A stretch of DNA of 64,000 bases. Source: Pristimantibacillus sp052113225. GTDB lineage: Bacteria; Bacillota; Bacilli; Paenibacillales; Paenibacillaceae. This document shows, one piece after another, positions 50,401 through 59,399 of this stretch. Location of the stretch: NCBI RefSeq assembly GCF_052113225.1, contig NZ_JBFRCT010000008.1, positions 1 to 64,000 of the forward strand. The letters run 5' to 3'. How positions within the stretch are numbered: the first letter of the stretch is position 1; every line of letters begins with the position of its first letter. The position numbers and the translations under genes are program-made. Under the pieces are notes generated by a model. That model was not told where the DNA came from and ran no database searches. It saw only the letters and a program-made list of their open reading frames with translations.

Positions 50401-52910
50401 ATGAGTCCTCTGATCTGTTCGCCACCATCAAATTGAGAGTCGATGGATTCGTCCCATCTGATCTAATGGAACAGATTCGTACGGATTATATGAAGGTCGA
50501 AGGCGGAAATATAGCTTATAACGTGCATAACGCAGTAGCGAACATCGGATTGAAGCTATTCGATACCAAAGCACTTGCGAAAATTCCCGGCTATTCGAAC
50601 CCGCTGATGAGCCATAAGCTTGGAGCTGATCCGTTCGCTATGGTTTATGACGGTAGAGTCTACATCTATATGTCTAGTGATGAATTCGAGTATGACGGCA
50701 ATGGAAATGTAAAAGACAATTCGTTCAGTAATCTCAATCGAGTATTCGTCATTTCCTCTGATGATATGGTTAACTGGACCGATCATGGCGCAATTCCAGT
50801 AGCTGGACCAAATGGCATTGCTAACTGGGCAACCTTCTCTTGGGCGCCTGCAGCTGCGCATAAGAAAATTAACGGAGTAGATAAGTTTTTCCTTTATTTT
50901 GCGAACGGTGCAGGGGGCATAGGAGTGCTTACGGCAGACAGCCCGATTGGTCCTTGGACTAATCCACTTGGCAAGCCACTTGTATCGGGCAACACACCTG
51001 GCGTACCTGGTGTCGTATGGTTGTTTGATCCGGCTGTGTTGGTGGATGATGATGGAGCTGGCTACTTGTACTTTGGGGGAGGAATTCCAGGAGATCCAAA
51101 TCCTTCAGCTGAACAAATCGCCCATCCGAACACGGCCAGAGTCATAAAGCTAGGTGATGATATGGTCAGCACGGTTGGCTCGGCAGAAAAGATCGACGCA
51201 CCCTACATGTTCGAGGATTCCGGCATTCATAAATTTAACGGCAAATATTATTATACCTATTGCTCTAATTTTGCAGGAACACATCCGGAAGGAACGCCAC
51301 CTGCAGGTGAAATCGCGTATATGGTAAGCGACAATCCAATGGGGCCATTTACTTACGTTGGACCCATTCTAAAAAATCCGGGTGTATTTTTTGGAGTAGG
51401 CGGCAATAACCATCATTCCATCTTTGAATTTAATAACGAGTGGTACATCACTTACCATGCTCAAACCGTCAGCAAAGCGATGATTGGGGATGGGAAAGGA
51501 TACCGTTCTACGCATATCAACAAAGTGGAGTTCTATGAGAATGGTCATATCAAAGACATTCAAGCGGATATGAAAGGGGTATCCCAGCTTGCTAATCTGA
51601 ATCCTTATACAAGAACGGAAGCAGAAACGATTGCCTGGAATGCAGGCATTGCTACGGAGAAGTCAGAGGCACCAGGAAACCCGGTTGAAGAGATTAATCT
51701 GGATGTTACGAATGTGAGTCAGGGAGACTGGCTAGCGGTAGCAAACGCTGACTTTGGGACGGATGGAGCAGCGACTTTCGAAGCGAATGTTGCTTCCACC
51801 AATGGAGGCAAAATCGAAATTCGAGTAGACAGTCCGATCGGCGACGTCATTGGCACGCTGGATGTCCATTCTACAGGCGGAGCACAGCAATGGAAGCTCA
51901 TGAAAACCGATTTAACGAATGTAAAAGGCGTTCATAATATCTTCTTTATGTTCAGTGGTGAAGGGGATAATCTATTTAATATCGATTATTGGAAGTTTAC
52001 TTCAAAGAACCCAACGTCACCAGTAATTCCAATAGAATCCGTTAGCCTTGCAGATGCTCCGGCCTCGATGAAGGTGAACGGTCAAGTAACGGTAAATGCT
52101 GCACTCGCTCCGGAAAATGCAACAAGCCCTGCCTACAAATGGGAAGCAAGTGGTGCGATCAGCATCGCAGGAGCTGACAATCAAGCAGCCGTTACGATTA
52201 AGGGAGTATCTGCAGGTTCTGGAAAGCTGAAGTTGACGGTTACAGCTGGCGGAGTGCAGAAACAAGCGGAAGTAAGTGTTACGGTATCGAAGGATAGTGG
52301 CAGCGGTAATACAGGAGCACCAGATCCGACAACTCCAGAACCGGCTGTTCCTGCATTTTCCGATCTGAAAGGCTATTCTTGGGCGGAAGAAGCTATAAAC
52401 GCTTTGGCGAAAATAGGTGTCATAAATGGAACATCCAGTACAACATTTGAGCCAAGCCGCAGTGTGACAAGAGCTGAATTCGTAACGCTGCTGGTCAGAG
52501 CGATGGGGCTGAAAGCCGATGTAACAGACAATTTTGTCGATGTACCGGCTCATGCGTATTATTATGAAGCATTAGGCATAGTCAAGCAGCTTGGTATCGC
52601 GCTGGGGTCTGGCGACAATGAATTCCACCCGAATGCTACCATATCCAGACAAGATATGATGGTGCTTGTAGCACGGGTACTTGAGCTGACGAATAAAGAG
52701 CAGTTGGAAGGTAATGCAGCTGACCTAAGTGGTTTCACAGATAAGGACAAGATTGCTGATTATGCAGCAGAAGCATTAGCGGCATTAGTGAAGGAAGGTA
52801 TTGTAACGGGAAGCGGGAACGGAAAGATCAATCCTCTTGGGGTGACAAGTAGAGCCGAAGCGGCCGTTATTATTTATCGTATACTGAATGTGTATGACCC
52901 AACACAATAA
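47409..52910 (+). CDS. giant cell-surface double-GH43 arabinan/xylan-degrading protein with SLH anchor
   Basis: An 1833-residue secreted enzyme. In order: signal peptide 1-26; GH43 barrel about 33-320 (WADVPDPDVIRVGDTYYM); two similar CBM4/9-type modules at about 381-540 and 543-700 (LINGDFEDG, LLKNGGFESG); a GH43-type beta-sandwich about 702-905; a cohesin-like domain about 911-1045; a second GH43 barrel about 1060-1395 (LGADPFAMVYDGRVYIYMS); CBM6 about 1400-1535; an Ig-like domain about 1541-1620; and three SLH repeats from 1651, 1708 and 1774. It is therefore tethered to the wall polymer. Probable activity is alpha-L-arabinofuranosidase or beta-xylosidase. AAGGAGG precedes the ATG, and a strong terminator follows. 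Confidence 0.9.
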   Translation: MIRKSFAFLIAFTMLVCFVPSPHVFAAQQEDTTFENPLIWADVPDPDVIRVGDTYYMTSTTMHMNPGVPIMKSYDLVHWEIVNYVYDILADEDEQTLRNGKNDYSKGSWASSIRYHEGKYYIAFASYNTGKTYIYQTSDIEHGPWTHAELDGVYHDMSLLFDDDGRVYMVYGGGDIRIIELNSDATAIKADGLNKVLIPNASLVASTQENVGLAAEGTHIQKVNGYYYVFNITWPKNAPRTEIVHRSATIDGTYEGRVALQTGVAQGGIVDTADGKWYGMLFQDHGSVGRIPFLVPVTWEDNWPVFGVDGKIPENIQIPVSGVDSKSLFVDSDEFYPRAEKSGASHYQSTESGLNKTNTVQNTTLAAAPETGELTVEEVQELLINGDFEDGQEPWSAHDDAVVTVTNDVYSGGSQSLLISNRQATGAGVQQMLTGKLKAGGTYKFSAKVRYDGDETLPAAKRFNYDIQDGDWQTIKILGSAMITKGEWGTIEGTYTIPADTTFDEPRIFLETVWTPEQDPVLDRMDFYVDDVSFKDVTPDSNLLKNGGFESGLVPWTNHDNATVAVTTDEAFSGNSSLFVSGRAATGAGAQQDLTGKVKPGGVYKFSAKVKYDGAETLPAAKPFNFDFQDGDWRTIKVLGSATIEKGKWGTIEGTFTVPEDAALNAPLIFLETVWTPEQDPVKDLMDFYIDDVSLEDVTPVGGLDKTTDGENDYNGDNLALVWQWNHNPDNNNWSLSERSGYLRLTAGHKSTSMLDARNTLTQRTFGPESSGSIAIDVGQMKNGDYAGLGALQKDYGFVGVKMNGNTKSVVMVNGSSGTAEEIASVPLSQSRVYLKVEFDYKNNTDKAYFYYSLNGTEWHAIGNTLQMSYKLDHFMGYRFALFNYSTKTTGGYVDFDYFRVDDKLTGGNDAAAILNASLDDVSNVIGVQNMELEVPVHMEALPEGQYTSIAASFNIPEHLSVTDVVFNTDNIMGEPTYTYSGKQLQMRVSGNNVNITNESSDLFATIKLRVDGFVPSDLMEQIRTDYMKVEGGNIAYNVHNAVANIGLKLFDTKALAKIPGYSNPLMSHKLGADPFAMVYDGRVYIYMSSDEFEYDGNGNVKDNSFSNLNRVFVISSDDMVNWTDHGAIPVAGPNGIANWATFSWAPAAAHKKINGVDKFFLYFANGAGGIGVLTADSPIGPWTNPLGKPLVSGNTPGVPGVVWLFDPAVLVDDDGAGYLYFGGGIPGDPNPSAEQIAHPNTARVIKLGDDMVSTVGSAEKIDAPYMFEDSGIHKFNGKYYYTYCSNFAGTHPEGTPPAGEIAYMVSDNPMGPFTYVGPILKNPGVFFGVGGNNHHSIFEFNNEWYITYHAQTVSKAMIGDGKGYRSTHINKVEFYENGHIKDIQADMKGVSQLANLNPYTRTEAETIAWNAGIATEKSEAPGNPVEEINLDVTNVSQGDWLAVANADFGTDGAATFEANVASTNGGKIEIRVDSPIGDVIGTLDVHSTGGAQQWKLMKTDLTNVKGVHNIFFMFSGEGDNLFNIDYWKFTSKNPTSPVIPIESVSLADAPASMKVNGQVTVNAALAPENATSPAYKWEASGAISIAGADNQAAVTIKGVSAGSGKLKLTVTAGGVQKQAEVSVTVSKDSGSGNTGAPDPTTPEPAVPAFSDLKGYSWAEEAINALAKIGVINGTSSTTFEPSRSVTRAEFVTLLVRAMGLKADVTDNFVDVPAHAYYYEALGIVKQLGIALGSGDNEFHPNATISRQDMMVLVARVLELTNKEQLEGNAADLSGFTDKDKIADYAAEALAALVKEGIVTGSGNGKINPLGVTSRAEAAVIIYRILNVYDPTQ

Positions 52911-52918
52911 TTTTCTTA

Positions 52919-52958
52919 TATCCCCGAGCTGGATGCATCAGCCGGGGATTGTTTTTTT
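52919..52958 (+). terminator. terminator
   Basis: ATCCCCG...CGGGGAT followed by TGTTTTTTTG, right after the GH43 stop. Confidence 0.82.
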
Positions 52959-53051
52959 GTTTTGAACCATCTAAGAATAGATCAATAATCAATGAGGATA
53001 GGTCATTGTTTTGAATAATTAGATATTCTATACTAACTTCAATAAGAATAA

Positions 53052-53065
53052 TGAAAGCGTTATCA
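53052..53065 (+). promoter_or_regulatory. cre site (perfect consensus)
   Basis: TGAAAGCGTTATCA matches the CcpA consensus TGWAANCGNTNWCA at every position. It lies 125 bp upstream of the ABC transporter operon, so carbon catabolite repression is likely. Confidence 0.75.
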
Positions 53066-53189
53066 ATATTAATTAAAAGGAGAATTTAAATAATTTTCAC
53101 AGAGGGGAGCGGCAATTAACTCAGCCTCAAGCATTAATTTCTGAATATTAGGAATTATAAATTAATTTATAATCAGGTGGTGTAAAACG

Positions 53190-54107
53190 ATGCGAATTCC
53201 TTACAACAAGAGTAGAACTTCATTTATAAAATTTCTTTACATACTGCCGTTTATGATCTTACTTGGTATTTTTGCCTACTACCCTCTTTATGGATGGGTA
53301 TATGCATTTTTTGACTATACGCCACCTATTCCTCTATCTCAGTCGCCCTTTGTGGGTCTAAAGTGGTTTCGTTCTTTGGTCGAAAACCAAGTGAAAATAG
53401 ATCAACTTCTTCAAATTATAAAAAATACGTTTGGCATGAGCGGCTTAAATCTGCTTTTCTCCTGGCTTCCTATGGTCTTTGCCATATTTTTGACGGAGAT
53501 TAAAGCGGTCCGATTCCGGAAATTTATACAGACGGTAACGACCCTTCCAAACTTTATCAGCTGGGTATTGGTTTATTCAATGGCATTTTCCATGTTCTCG
53601 AGTGAAGGGATCATTAATGGCTTTTTAAAGTTGTTTGGATTTATCGATTCTCCGATATTATTCCTTCAAAACTCTGACCATGTTTGGTTTACGATGTGGA
53701 TGTGGTCGACTTGGAAAGCATTGGGCTGGTCCGCCATTTTGTATATTGCAGCAATTATGGGGATCGATGATTCTCTTTATGAAGCCGCCCATGTTGACGG
53801 TGCGACACGGATGCAGATTATTTGGTATGTTGTATTGCCAAGCATGATCCCGACTTACTTTGTATTATTAATGCTGCAAATTGCGAGCTTCCTGAATAAT
53901 GGTTTGGAGCAATATTTCGTATTTCAGAATGCTTTTAACAAAGATACCATACAAGTTTTGGACTTATATGTATACAACCTCGCAATGGGAGGCGGCAGTT
54001 ATTCCGTTTCCGTCGCGATCAGTATGCTGAAGAGCTTGATTAGCGTGGTGCTGCTCTTTTCCGTGAACAGGTTGTCCAAATGGCTGAGAGGAGAGAGCAT
54101 CGTATGA
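53190..54107 (+). CDS. ABC transporter permease, LplB-like
   Basis: A 305-residue inner-membrane permease with six predicted helices. The coupling motif EAAHVDGATRMQIIWYVVLP (residues about 196-215) contacts the ATPase. It starts with the KFLYILPFMILLGIFAYYPL pattern of LplB-type oligosaccharide permeases. AGGTGGTG precedes the ATG at 53190. Its TGA overlaps the next gene's ATG. No ATPase gene is nearby, which is usual because MsmX-like ATPases are shared. Confidence 0.92.
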   Translation: MRIPYNKSRTSFIKFLYILPFMILLGIFAYYPLYGWVYAFFDYTPPIPLSQSPFVGLKWFRSLVENQVKIDQLLQIIKNTFGMSGLNLLFSWLPMVFAIFLTEIKAVRFRKFIQTVTTLPNFISWVLVYSMAFSMFSSEGIINGFLKLFGFIDSPILFLQNSDHVWFTMWMWSTWKALGWSAILYIAAIMGIDDSLYEAAHVDGATRMQIIWYVVLPSMIPTYFVLLMLQIASFLNNGLEQYFVFQNAFNKDTIQVLDLYVYNLAMGGGSYSVSVAISMLKSLISVVLLFSVNRLSKWLRGESIV

Positions 54108-55015
54108 GTAAAGTGAAATTACAGACCAGCACCACAGATAAAATGATTTCTGTCTTGATCTATACGATGTTTTCCCTGTTTGCTCTTATATGCGTTTATC
54201 CCTTTTACTCCATTATCATTAACACCATCAGTGCGAACGATATTAGTGCCAGAGGCGATGTTGTATTTTTCCCTAAGCATATTCATTTCCAGAACTATCT
54301 GGATGTGTTTAAAATACCAGGATTATGGGACGCTGCTGTAATCTCTCTAGGCAGAACTGTAATAGGTACGACTTTGACGGTCGGCGCATCCGCTTTTCTA
54401 GGATTTATGTTTACCCAGGAGGATATGTGGGGGAGAAGATTCTGGTATCGATTTACGGTTGTTACGATGTTTTTTAATGCTGGAGTTATTCCATGGTATT
54501 TGACTATGAAATCTTTACATTTGACCAACAACTTTTTGGCTTACATCTTGCCAACAATCGTAGCCCCATTTTTCATCATTCTAGTAAAAACCTTTGTGGA
54601 ATCAACCCCAAAAGAATTGCAGCAGGCGGCAAGTATTGACGGAGCCGGGATTATGACTCTCTTTTTCAGAATCATGCTGCCTATAAGCAAGCCTATTCTA
54701 GCAACTGTTGCTATATTCTCGGCCGTAGATCAATGGAATTCCTTTCAGGATACACTGCTGCTTGTTACGGACAGCAAGCTGTATAGCTTGCAGTTCATAC
54801 TCTATAACTATATTAATCAGGCAAGCTCGTTATCTACCATGGTCAACCTGCAAAATGCCGGTTCAACAGCCATGGCAAGCTTGGCGACAAAACAGACCAC
54901 TACATCTATTCGAATGACCGTGACCATTATTGTTGTAGCGCCAATTTTACTGATTTATCCAATATTCCAAAGATTCTTCGTAAAGGGAGTTATGATCGGT
55001 GCAGTGAAAGGTTAA
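54104..55015 (+). CDS. ABC transporter permease, YtcP-like
   Basis: A 303-residue second permease with six helices and the coupling motif ELQQAASIDGAGIMTLFFRI. YtcP family marks are ALICVYPFYSIIINTIS near the start and FFVKGVMIGAVKG at the end. The ATG at 54104 overlaps the lplB-like stop and has AGAGGAGAG upstream; upstream in-frame codons from 54080 are not needed. It is the partner of the preceding permease in a carbohydrate importer. Confidence 0.92.
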   Translation: MSKVKLQTSTTDKMISVLIYTMFSLFALICVYPFYSIIINTISANDISARGDVVFFPKHIHFQNYLDVFKIPGLWDAAVISLGRTVIGTTLTVGASAFLGFMFTQEDMWGRRFWYRFTVVTMFFNAGVIPWYLTMKSLHLTNNFLAYILPTIVAPFFIILVKTFVESTPKELQQAASIDGAGIMTLFFRIMLPISKPILATVAIFSAVDQWNSFQDTLLLVTDSKLYSLQFILYNYINQASSLSTMVNLQNAGSTAMASLATKQTTTSIRMTVTIIVVAPILLIYPIFQRFFVKGVMIGAVKG

Positions 55016-55057
55016 CTTGCGCCATTATAATAAATGAAATGATTCGGGGGGATGTAA

Positions 55058-56833
55058 ATGAAGAGCAGCAATAAAAAATGGACGTTGTTATCGGCTGCAG
55101 GTATCTTCTTGTTGTCGACAACATTAGCTGGGTGTCAGAACGCTTCCAATCCATCGCCAAGTAAGTCATCAGAGCCTAGTAATGGGACGGGCACATCGCA
55201 GTCCGGCAAAGGGATCGATCACAGTAAGCCGTTGACTGTTACCGTTTACGATAATGCGGCCAATTACCAAGGAGAGCAGACGGGCTGGTACGGAAAGCTT
55301 ATCAAGGATAAGTTTAATATCACGCTTAACATTCTCGCTCCTCAGGTTGCCGGTGATCAGCTATACAAGACTAGAACGGCAGCAGGGAATTTGGGTGACC
55401 TCCTAATCGTTGATAACAGTCAACTGGAAGAGTTAATTCCGGCAGGGCTAGTGATGGATATCACGGACAAGGTGAAAAACACGCAATACCTGTCCAAATA
55501 TGTGGACAATCATTTCAAGCCTTTTAATGCTGCCTTCGATAAGGTGAATCCGGACGGGAAAATTTACGCCATGCCGACATTTGAAGCGGATACTTCTCCA
55601 ACCACATTCTCGGAAGAAATCCCTTACTCCAGTCCGATTATGCCTTGGGATTATTACAAGGGAGTAGGAGCTCCCAAGATCAATAATTTAACTGATCTTC
55701 TGAATGTATTGAAGGAAATGCAAAAGAAATATCCTGCTACGCCGGACGGCAAAAAAATCGTTCCGATAACCCTTTGGAAGGACTGGGATGGCGGAAGTAT
55801 GGAAAATGTACGCTGGCTCAGCAACTGGTACGGCTATGAGCAGCCAGACGGAACATCGACCATTCAATTGAATGCAAAAGGTGATATTGTTCCGCTTATA
55901 GATGATAACAGTATGTACAAGAAGATATTGCAATTCTATTTTACAGCCAATCAAATGGGGCTTGTTGATCCCGACTCTGCCTCCCAGGATTGGAATAAGG
56001 TCTCGGAAAAGCTGACCAACAAGCAGGTTCTTCTCTTGTGGTACTCCTGGCAGAGAGGCTTCTACAATTCGATTGAAAGAGGCAAAAATGGTGATGGGAA
56101 TATGGCTGTTCCGATTGCTGACACTCATATTATTCAGAGTAGTGATGCTTATTACGGAAATGGAAGAGTATTTGCCATTGGTTCAAAAGCAAAGGAACCG
56201 GAGAGAATTATGGAATTGCTTGATTGGATGGCTTCGCCTGAAGGTCTGCGTTATTATACAAACGGATTTGAAGGCTTCAATTACGAAAAGACTGAAGATG
56301 GCAAGTTGAAGCTTACCGAAATAGGACAAACTGCCTTCCAAAAAAACACTCCGGTTCCGGATCAGTACGGAGGCGGCGGATACCAGGATGGACAAAGCAA
56401 GATTAACAGTATGATTATGAGTGATTTTGTCACAGATCCGGAAACGGGAGAATTTTATAACAGCACTTATTGGAGCTCAACTATCGAGGCAAACAAAACG
56501 GCACTCACTACAGACTGGCAGAATACCTATACCGCAGCAAATGCAACCGAGTATTACATGAAGAACAATATGATTGATATCGTGCCGAATATCAATACAA
56601 GTCTTGGAAGTGATTCGTCTGACATTAAAAACAAACGCAGCCAGATTTCTGATTTTGTAAAAAATACATCCTGGAAAATGGTATTCGCTAAGAGCCAAGC
56701 AGAATTCGATCAGTTATGGACAAAGATGAAGAGCGATGTAGTGGGACTCGGTTGGAATGATGTCGTTGCTGTCGATACAGAAAAAGCTCAAAAAATCGTA
56801 AAAATGCGCGCCGATGCAACAGCCGGCAAGTAA
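55058..56833 (+). CDS. extracellular solute-binding lipoprotein of the ABC importer
   Basis: A 591-residue lipoprotein with lipobox TLAGC (C26) and a Ser/Pro/Gly linker to about residue 50. A large two-lobe binding domain follows, of the LipO/YtcQ type that accompanies LplB/YtcP permeases. GGGGGGAT precedes the ATG, 42 bp after the second permease. It captures oligosaccharides, plausibly arabino- or xylo-oligosaccharides given the GH43 neighbour; the ligand is inference. Confidence 0.9.
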   Translation: MKSSNKKWTLLSAAGIFLLSTTLAGCQNASNPSPSKSSEPSNGTGTSQSGKGIDHSKPLTVTVYDNAANYQGEQTGWYGKLIKDKFNITLNILAPQVAGDQLYKTRTAAGNLGDLLIVDNSQLEELIPAGLVMDITDKVKNTQYLSKYVDNHFKPFNAAFDKVNPDGKIYAMPTFEADTSPTTFSEEIPYSSPIMPWDYYKGVGAPKINNLTDLLNVLKEMQKKYPATPDGKKIVPITLWKDWDGGSMENVRWLSNWYGYEQPDGTSTIQLNAKGDIVPLIDDNSMYKKILQFYFTANQMGLVDPDSASQDWNKVSEKLTNKQVLLLWYSWQRGFYNSIERGKNGDGNMAVPIADTHIIQSSDAYYGNGRVFAIGSKAKEPERIMELLDWMASPEGLRYYTNGFEGFNYEKTEDGKLKLTEIGQTAFQKNTPVPDQYGGGGYQDGQSKINSMIMSDFVTDPETGEFYNSTYWSSTIEANKTALTTDWQNTYTAANATEYYMKNNMIDIVPNINTSLGSDSSDIKNKRSQISDFVKNTSWKMVFAKSQAEFDQLWTKMKSDVVGLGWNDVVAVDTEKAQKIVKMRADATAGK

Positions 56834-56859
56834 TGATTCGATTGAAGGGAGAATGATAC

Positions 56860-58398
56860 ATGCTTAGAGTTGTAAACGTGGAAAACGGGATGGTACAAGG
56901 GCTGCCGGCGGCTGATCCCCGGATTACGAGCTTCAAAGGAATTCCTTTTGCCGCTCCGCCTATAGGAGAAAATCGCTGGCGTGCCCCGCAGCCGGCCAAC
57001 GATTGGGATGGCGTTCGGAAAGCCTACGAATATTCGCCGATTCCGTTGCAGGTCAGACAGGAACTCGACGATAACAATATTTATACACGGGAATGGGCGG
57101 TGGAGCCGGACATTGCCATGAATGAGGATTGTCTCTACTTAAACGTATGGACTCCGGCTAAAAGTGCGGATGAAAAGCTGCCGGTGTTCGTCTGGTATTT
57201 TGGCGGCGGCTTGCAGGTGGGGCATCCGTCGGAAATGGAGTTCGACGGCGAACGTATTGCCCGAAGAGGCATTGTTGTGGTCACAATCAACTATCGCCTG
57301 AACGTATTTGGTTTTCTAAGCCATCCTGAAATTACGGCAGAAGCGCCGGAAGCGCCTGCAAACTTCGGCCATCTCGACCAGCAGGCGGCTACGAGATGGG
57401 TCAAACGCAACATCACGGCTTTTGGCGGTGATCCAGATAACATGACCATCGGCGGACAATCTGCTGGTGGCGGCAGCGTCATGGGCCAGCTCACCTCACC
57501 GCAGAACAATGACCTCTTTCAGAGGGCGATTGTTCAGAGCGGCATATTTACGAAGCTTTACCCAAGCACCCGAGCGCCGAAGTTTCAGCGTACATTGAAG
57601 GAAGCCGAACAAGAAGGTATTCAATTCTTTGATTTCCTTGATGTTTCCTCGCTTGAAGAAGCCCGGAAACTGGATGCCGTGTATGTCCGGGACAAGATGG
57701 TGGAATATAGAGCATTCTGGGGTACGGTCATCGACAATAAGTTCAGTGTGGGCAACGCTTTCGAATTGTTCCTCCAGAACAAGCGCTGGCTGGTGCCGGT
57801 CATGTTCGGCCATACGTCATCCGAGTTTTTCAGCATTCCGGAGGCTGTCTCGCTGGACGAGATCCATACGATGGCGGTTGATCTATTCGGTGATGAGGCC
57901 AAGACATTTCTGGAGCTATGCGGGTACTCATCCGGCAACCTTGAAGAGGTCATAAACAAAGCTTCGGTAAGCGCAATCGAATACGCTATAAGGATTGCTG
58001 GTCAGGCTAATGCCGATACCGGAGCTGATATTCCACTTTACTATTACAATTTCGATGCAGAAATTCCAGGGTGGGATAATCCAGGAACCTTTCATTCGGT
58101 AGATCTTTGGTTCTTCTTCGAGACCCTTGCCAAATGCTGGCGGCCTTTTGTCGGCAAGCATTACGATCTGGCACGCCAGATGTGCAATTACTGGGCGAAC
58201 TTCATCCGTGCCGGAGATCCGAACGGCAAAGATTCTACGGGAGAGGATTTGCCGCGTTGGGAGCCTTATACGCCTGATGCACCGTACGGCATGAAGTTCG
58301 CGGATCAAGCCGAGTTTGCCAAGGAAAAGCCTAATGATAGGATGAAATTCCTCGTAGGAGAATTTTTCAAGGAGAATCGATTGATTTCGACGGAATGA
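56860..58398 (+). CDS. type-B carboxylesterase
   Basis: A 512-residue alpha/beta hydrolase of the carboxylesterase/p-nitrobenzyl esterase family. The oxyanion motif FGGG is at 114-117, EDCLYLNVW at 89-97, the nucleophile elbow GGQSAGGG has S201, and the catalytic His is in the C-terminal third (FHSVDLWFFFE). There is no signal peptide, so it is cytosolic. It follows the binding-protein gene by 26 bp with AAGGGAG upstream, hence is part of the operon, and probably removes acyl groups from imported oligosaccharides. Its 3' end overlaps the convergent AraC gene by 32 bp. Confidence 0.88.
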   Translation: MLRVVNVENGMVQGLPAADPRITSFKGIPFAAPPIGENRWRAPQPANDWDGVRKAYEYSPIPLQVRQELDDNNIYTREWAVEPDIAMNEDCLYLNVWTPAKSADEKLPVFVWYFGGGLQVGHPSEMEFDGERIARRGIVVVTINYRLNVFGFLSHPEITAEAPEAPANFGHLDQQAATRWVKRNITAFGGDPDNMTIGGQSAGGGSVMGQLTSPQNNDLFQRAIVQSGIFTKLYPSTRAPKFQRTLKEAEQEGIQFFDFLDVSSLEEARKLDAVYVRDKMVEYRAFWGTVIDNKFSVGNAFELFLQNKRWLVPVMFGHTSSEFFSIPEAVSLDEIHTMAVDLFGDEAKTFLELCGYSSGNLEEVINKASVSAIEYAIRIAGQANADTGADIPLYYYNFDAEIPGWDNPGTFHSVDLWFFFETLAKCWRPFVGKHYDLARQMCNYWANFIRAGDPNGKDSTGEDLPRWEPYTPDAPYGMKFADQAEFAKEKPNDRMKFLVGEFFKENRLISTE

Positions 58399-59188
58399 CC
58401 GGTACGTCCTGAAACTCTTCGAAAGAGTCGGTATGCATTTGGAATTTTCGCGGCGAGTAACCGGTTACTTGTTTGAATTGCCGGCAGAAATGTTCCACAT
58501 TTTGATAGCCGCACCGATAAGCAACCTCGGTAATGGTTTGAGAGCCGTGAAATAAATATTCTTTGGCTAGACGAATTCGGCTGCTGATGACATCCTCAAT
58601 GCAGGAAATACCAAAGGTCTTTTTGTAAATGGTCTGTAGATAACCCGGGCTGATTCGGAGGGAATCCGCCATTTTCGGAACCGTCCAGTGATCGCCCGGG
58701 TTGCTCTGAATAGCTGCTCGTAGTCTTAATAAATCGTAATATTGTGTCGTAAAGCCATCATGGCAGTAGGACTCTAATAGCTTATTGAACAACGTATGGA
58801 GTAGATAATCGATGGAGGATTTCTTGTAATCTCTATTAAAATTATGTTCAATAACTAGCAGCTCGAACAGCTTGTGGCAATAGTCCGGATCATCCAAAGA
58901 AAATGGAATGCCAAATGGAAGCGATGTTTTTGAAACGAACGGCTCGTCCGACTCAAACCGGATCCAGTTGTTTACATATTTATCAGCGCAGGCCTGGTAA
59001 TATATTTTTTGTTGTGCTTGGTAGAGGATTGCGCTGTGGGGCGGGTATTTCTTGAGTTCTCCATTAACCCAGAATAGAGCGGGGGTCTTGGTGATGACCA
59101 GAAGCCAGCAGTGATGGCCTTGAGGAATATCAAATATAAAATTACTTGCGTGCGTAGCATCGCTTTCTACATAGTGAATATGATTCAT
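58367..59188 (-). CDS. AraC-family transcriptional regulator
   Basis: A 273-residue regulator. The N-terminal cupin domain (about 1-150) includes QGHHCWLLVITKTPALFWVN. The C-terminal double HTH (about 170-255) has KMADSLRISPGYLQTIYKKT and VAYRCGYQNVEHFCRQFKQV then TGYSPRKF. AAAGGAG precedes the ATG. It converges on the carboxylesterase gene and diverges from the esterase at 59400, which it may control along with the importer operon. Confidence 0.88.
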   Translation of the reverse strand: MNHIHYVESDATHASNFIFDIPQGHHCWLLVITKTPALFWVNGELKKYPPHSAILYQAQQKIYYQACADKYVNNWIRFESDEPFVSKTSLPFGIPFSLDDPDYCHKLFELLVIEHNFNRDYKKSSIDYLLHTLFNKLLESYCHDGFTTQYYDLLRLRAAIQSNPGDHWTVPKMADSLRISPGYLQTIYKKTFGISCIEDVISSRIRLAKEYLFHGSQTITEVAYRCGYQNVEHFCRQFKQVTGYSPRKFQMHTDSFEEFQDVPVIPSKSIDSP

Positions 59189-59399
59189 CTATTTGTCTCT
59201 CCTTTTACATGCTGTATATTCCCATTATTCCATTCATAAGGACAAGGATTGCCTCAAATATACAGAAAAGGACTTAGTAATATTCAGGTAAAAAACTACC
59301 TATAACTTGTACGGTAATTAAACCGTTTTTAACAGGTTGTTGTCAATGAGCTGGAGATGCTACTTTATTTATTAATAGATTGAAAGGGGAAAGGAATAA

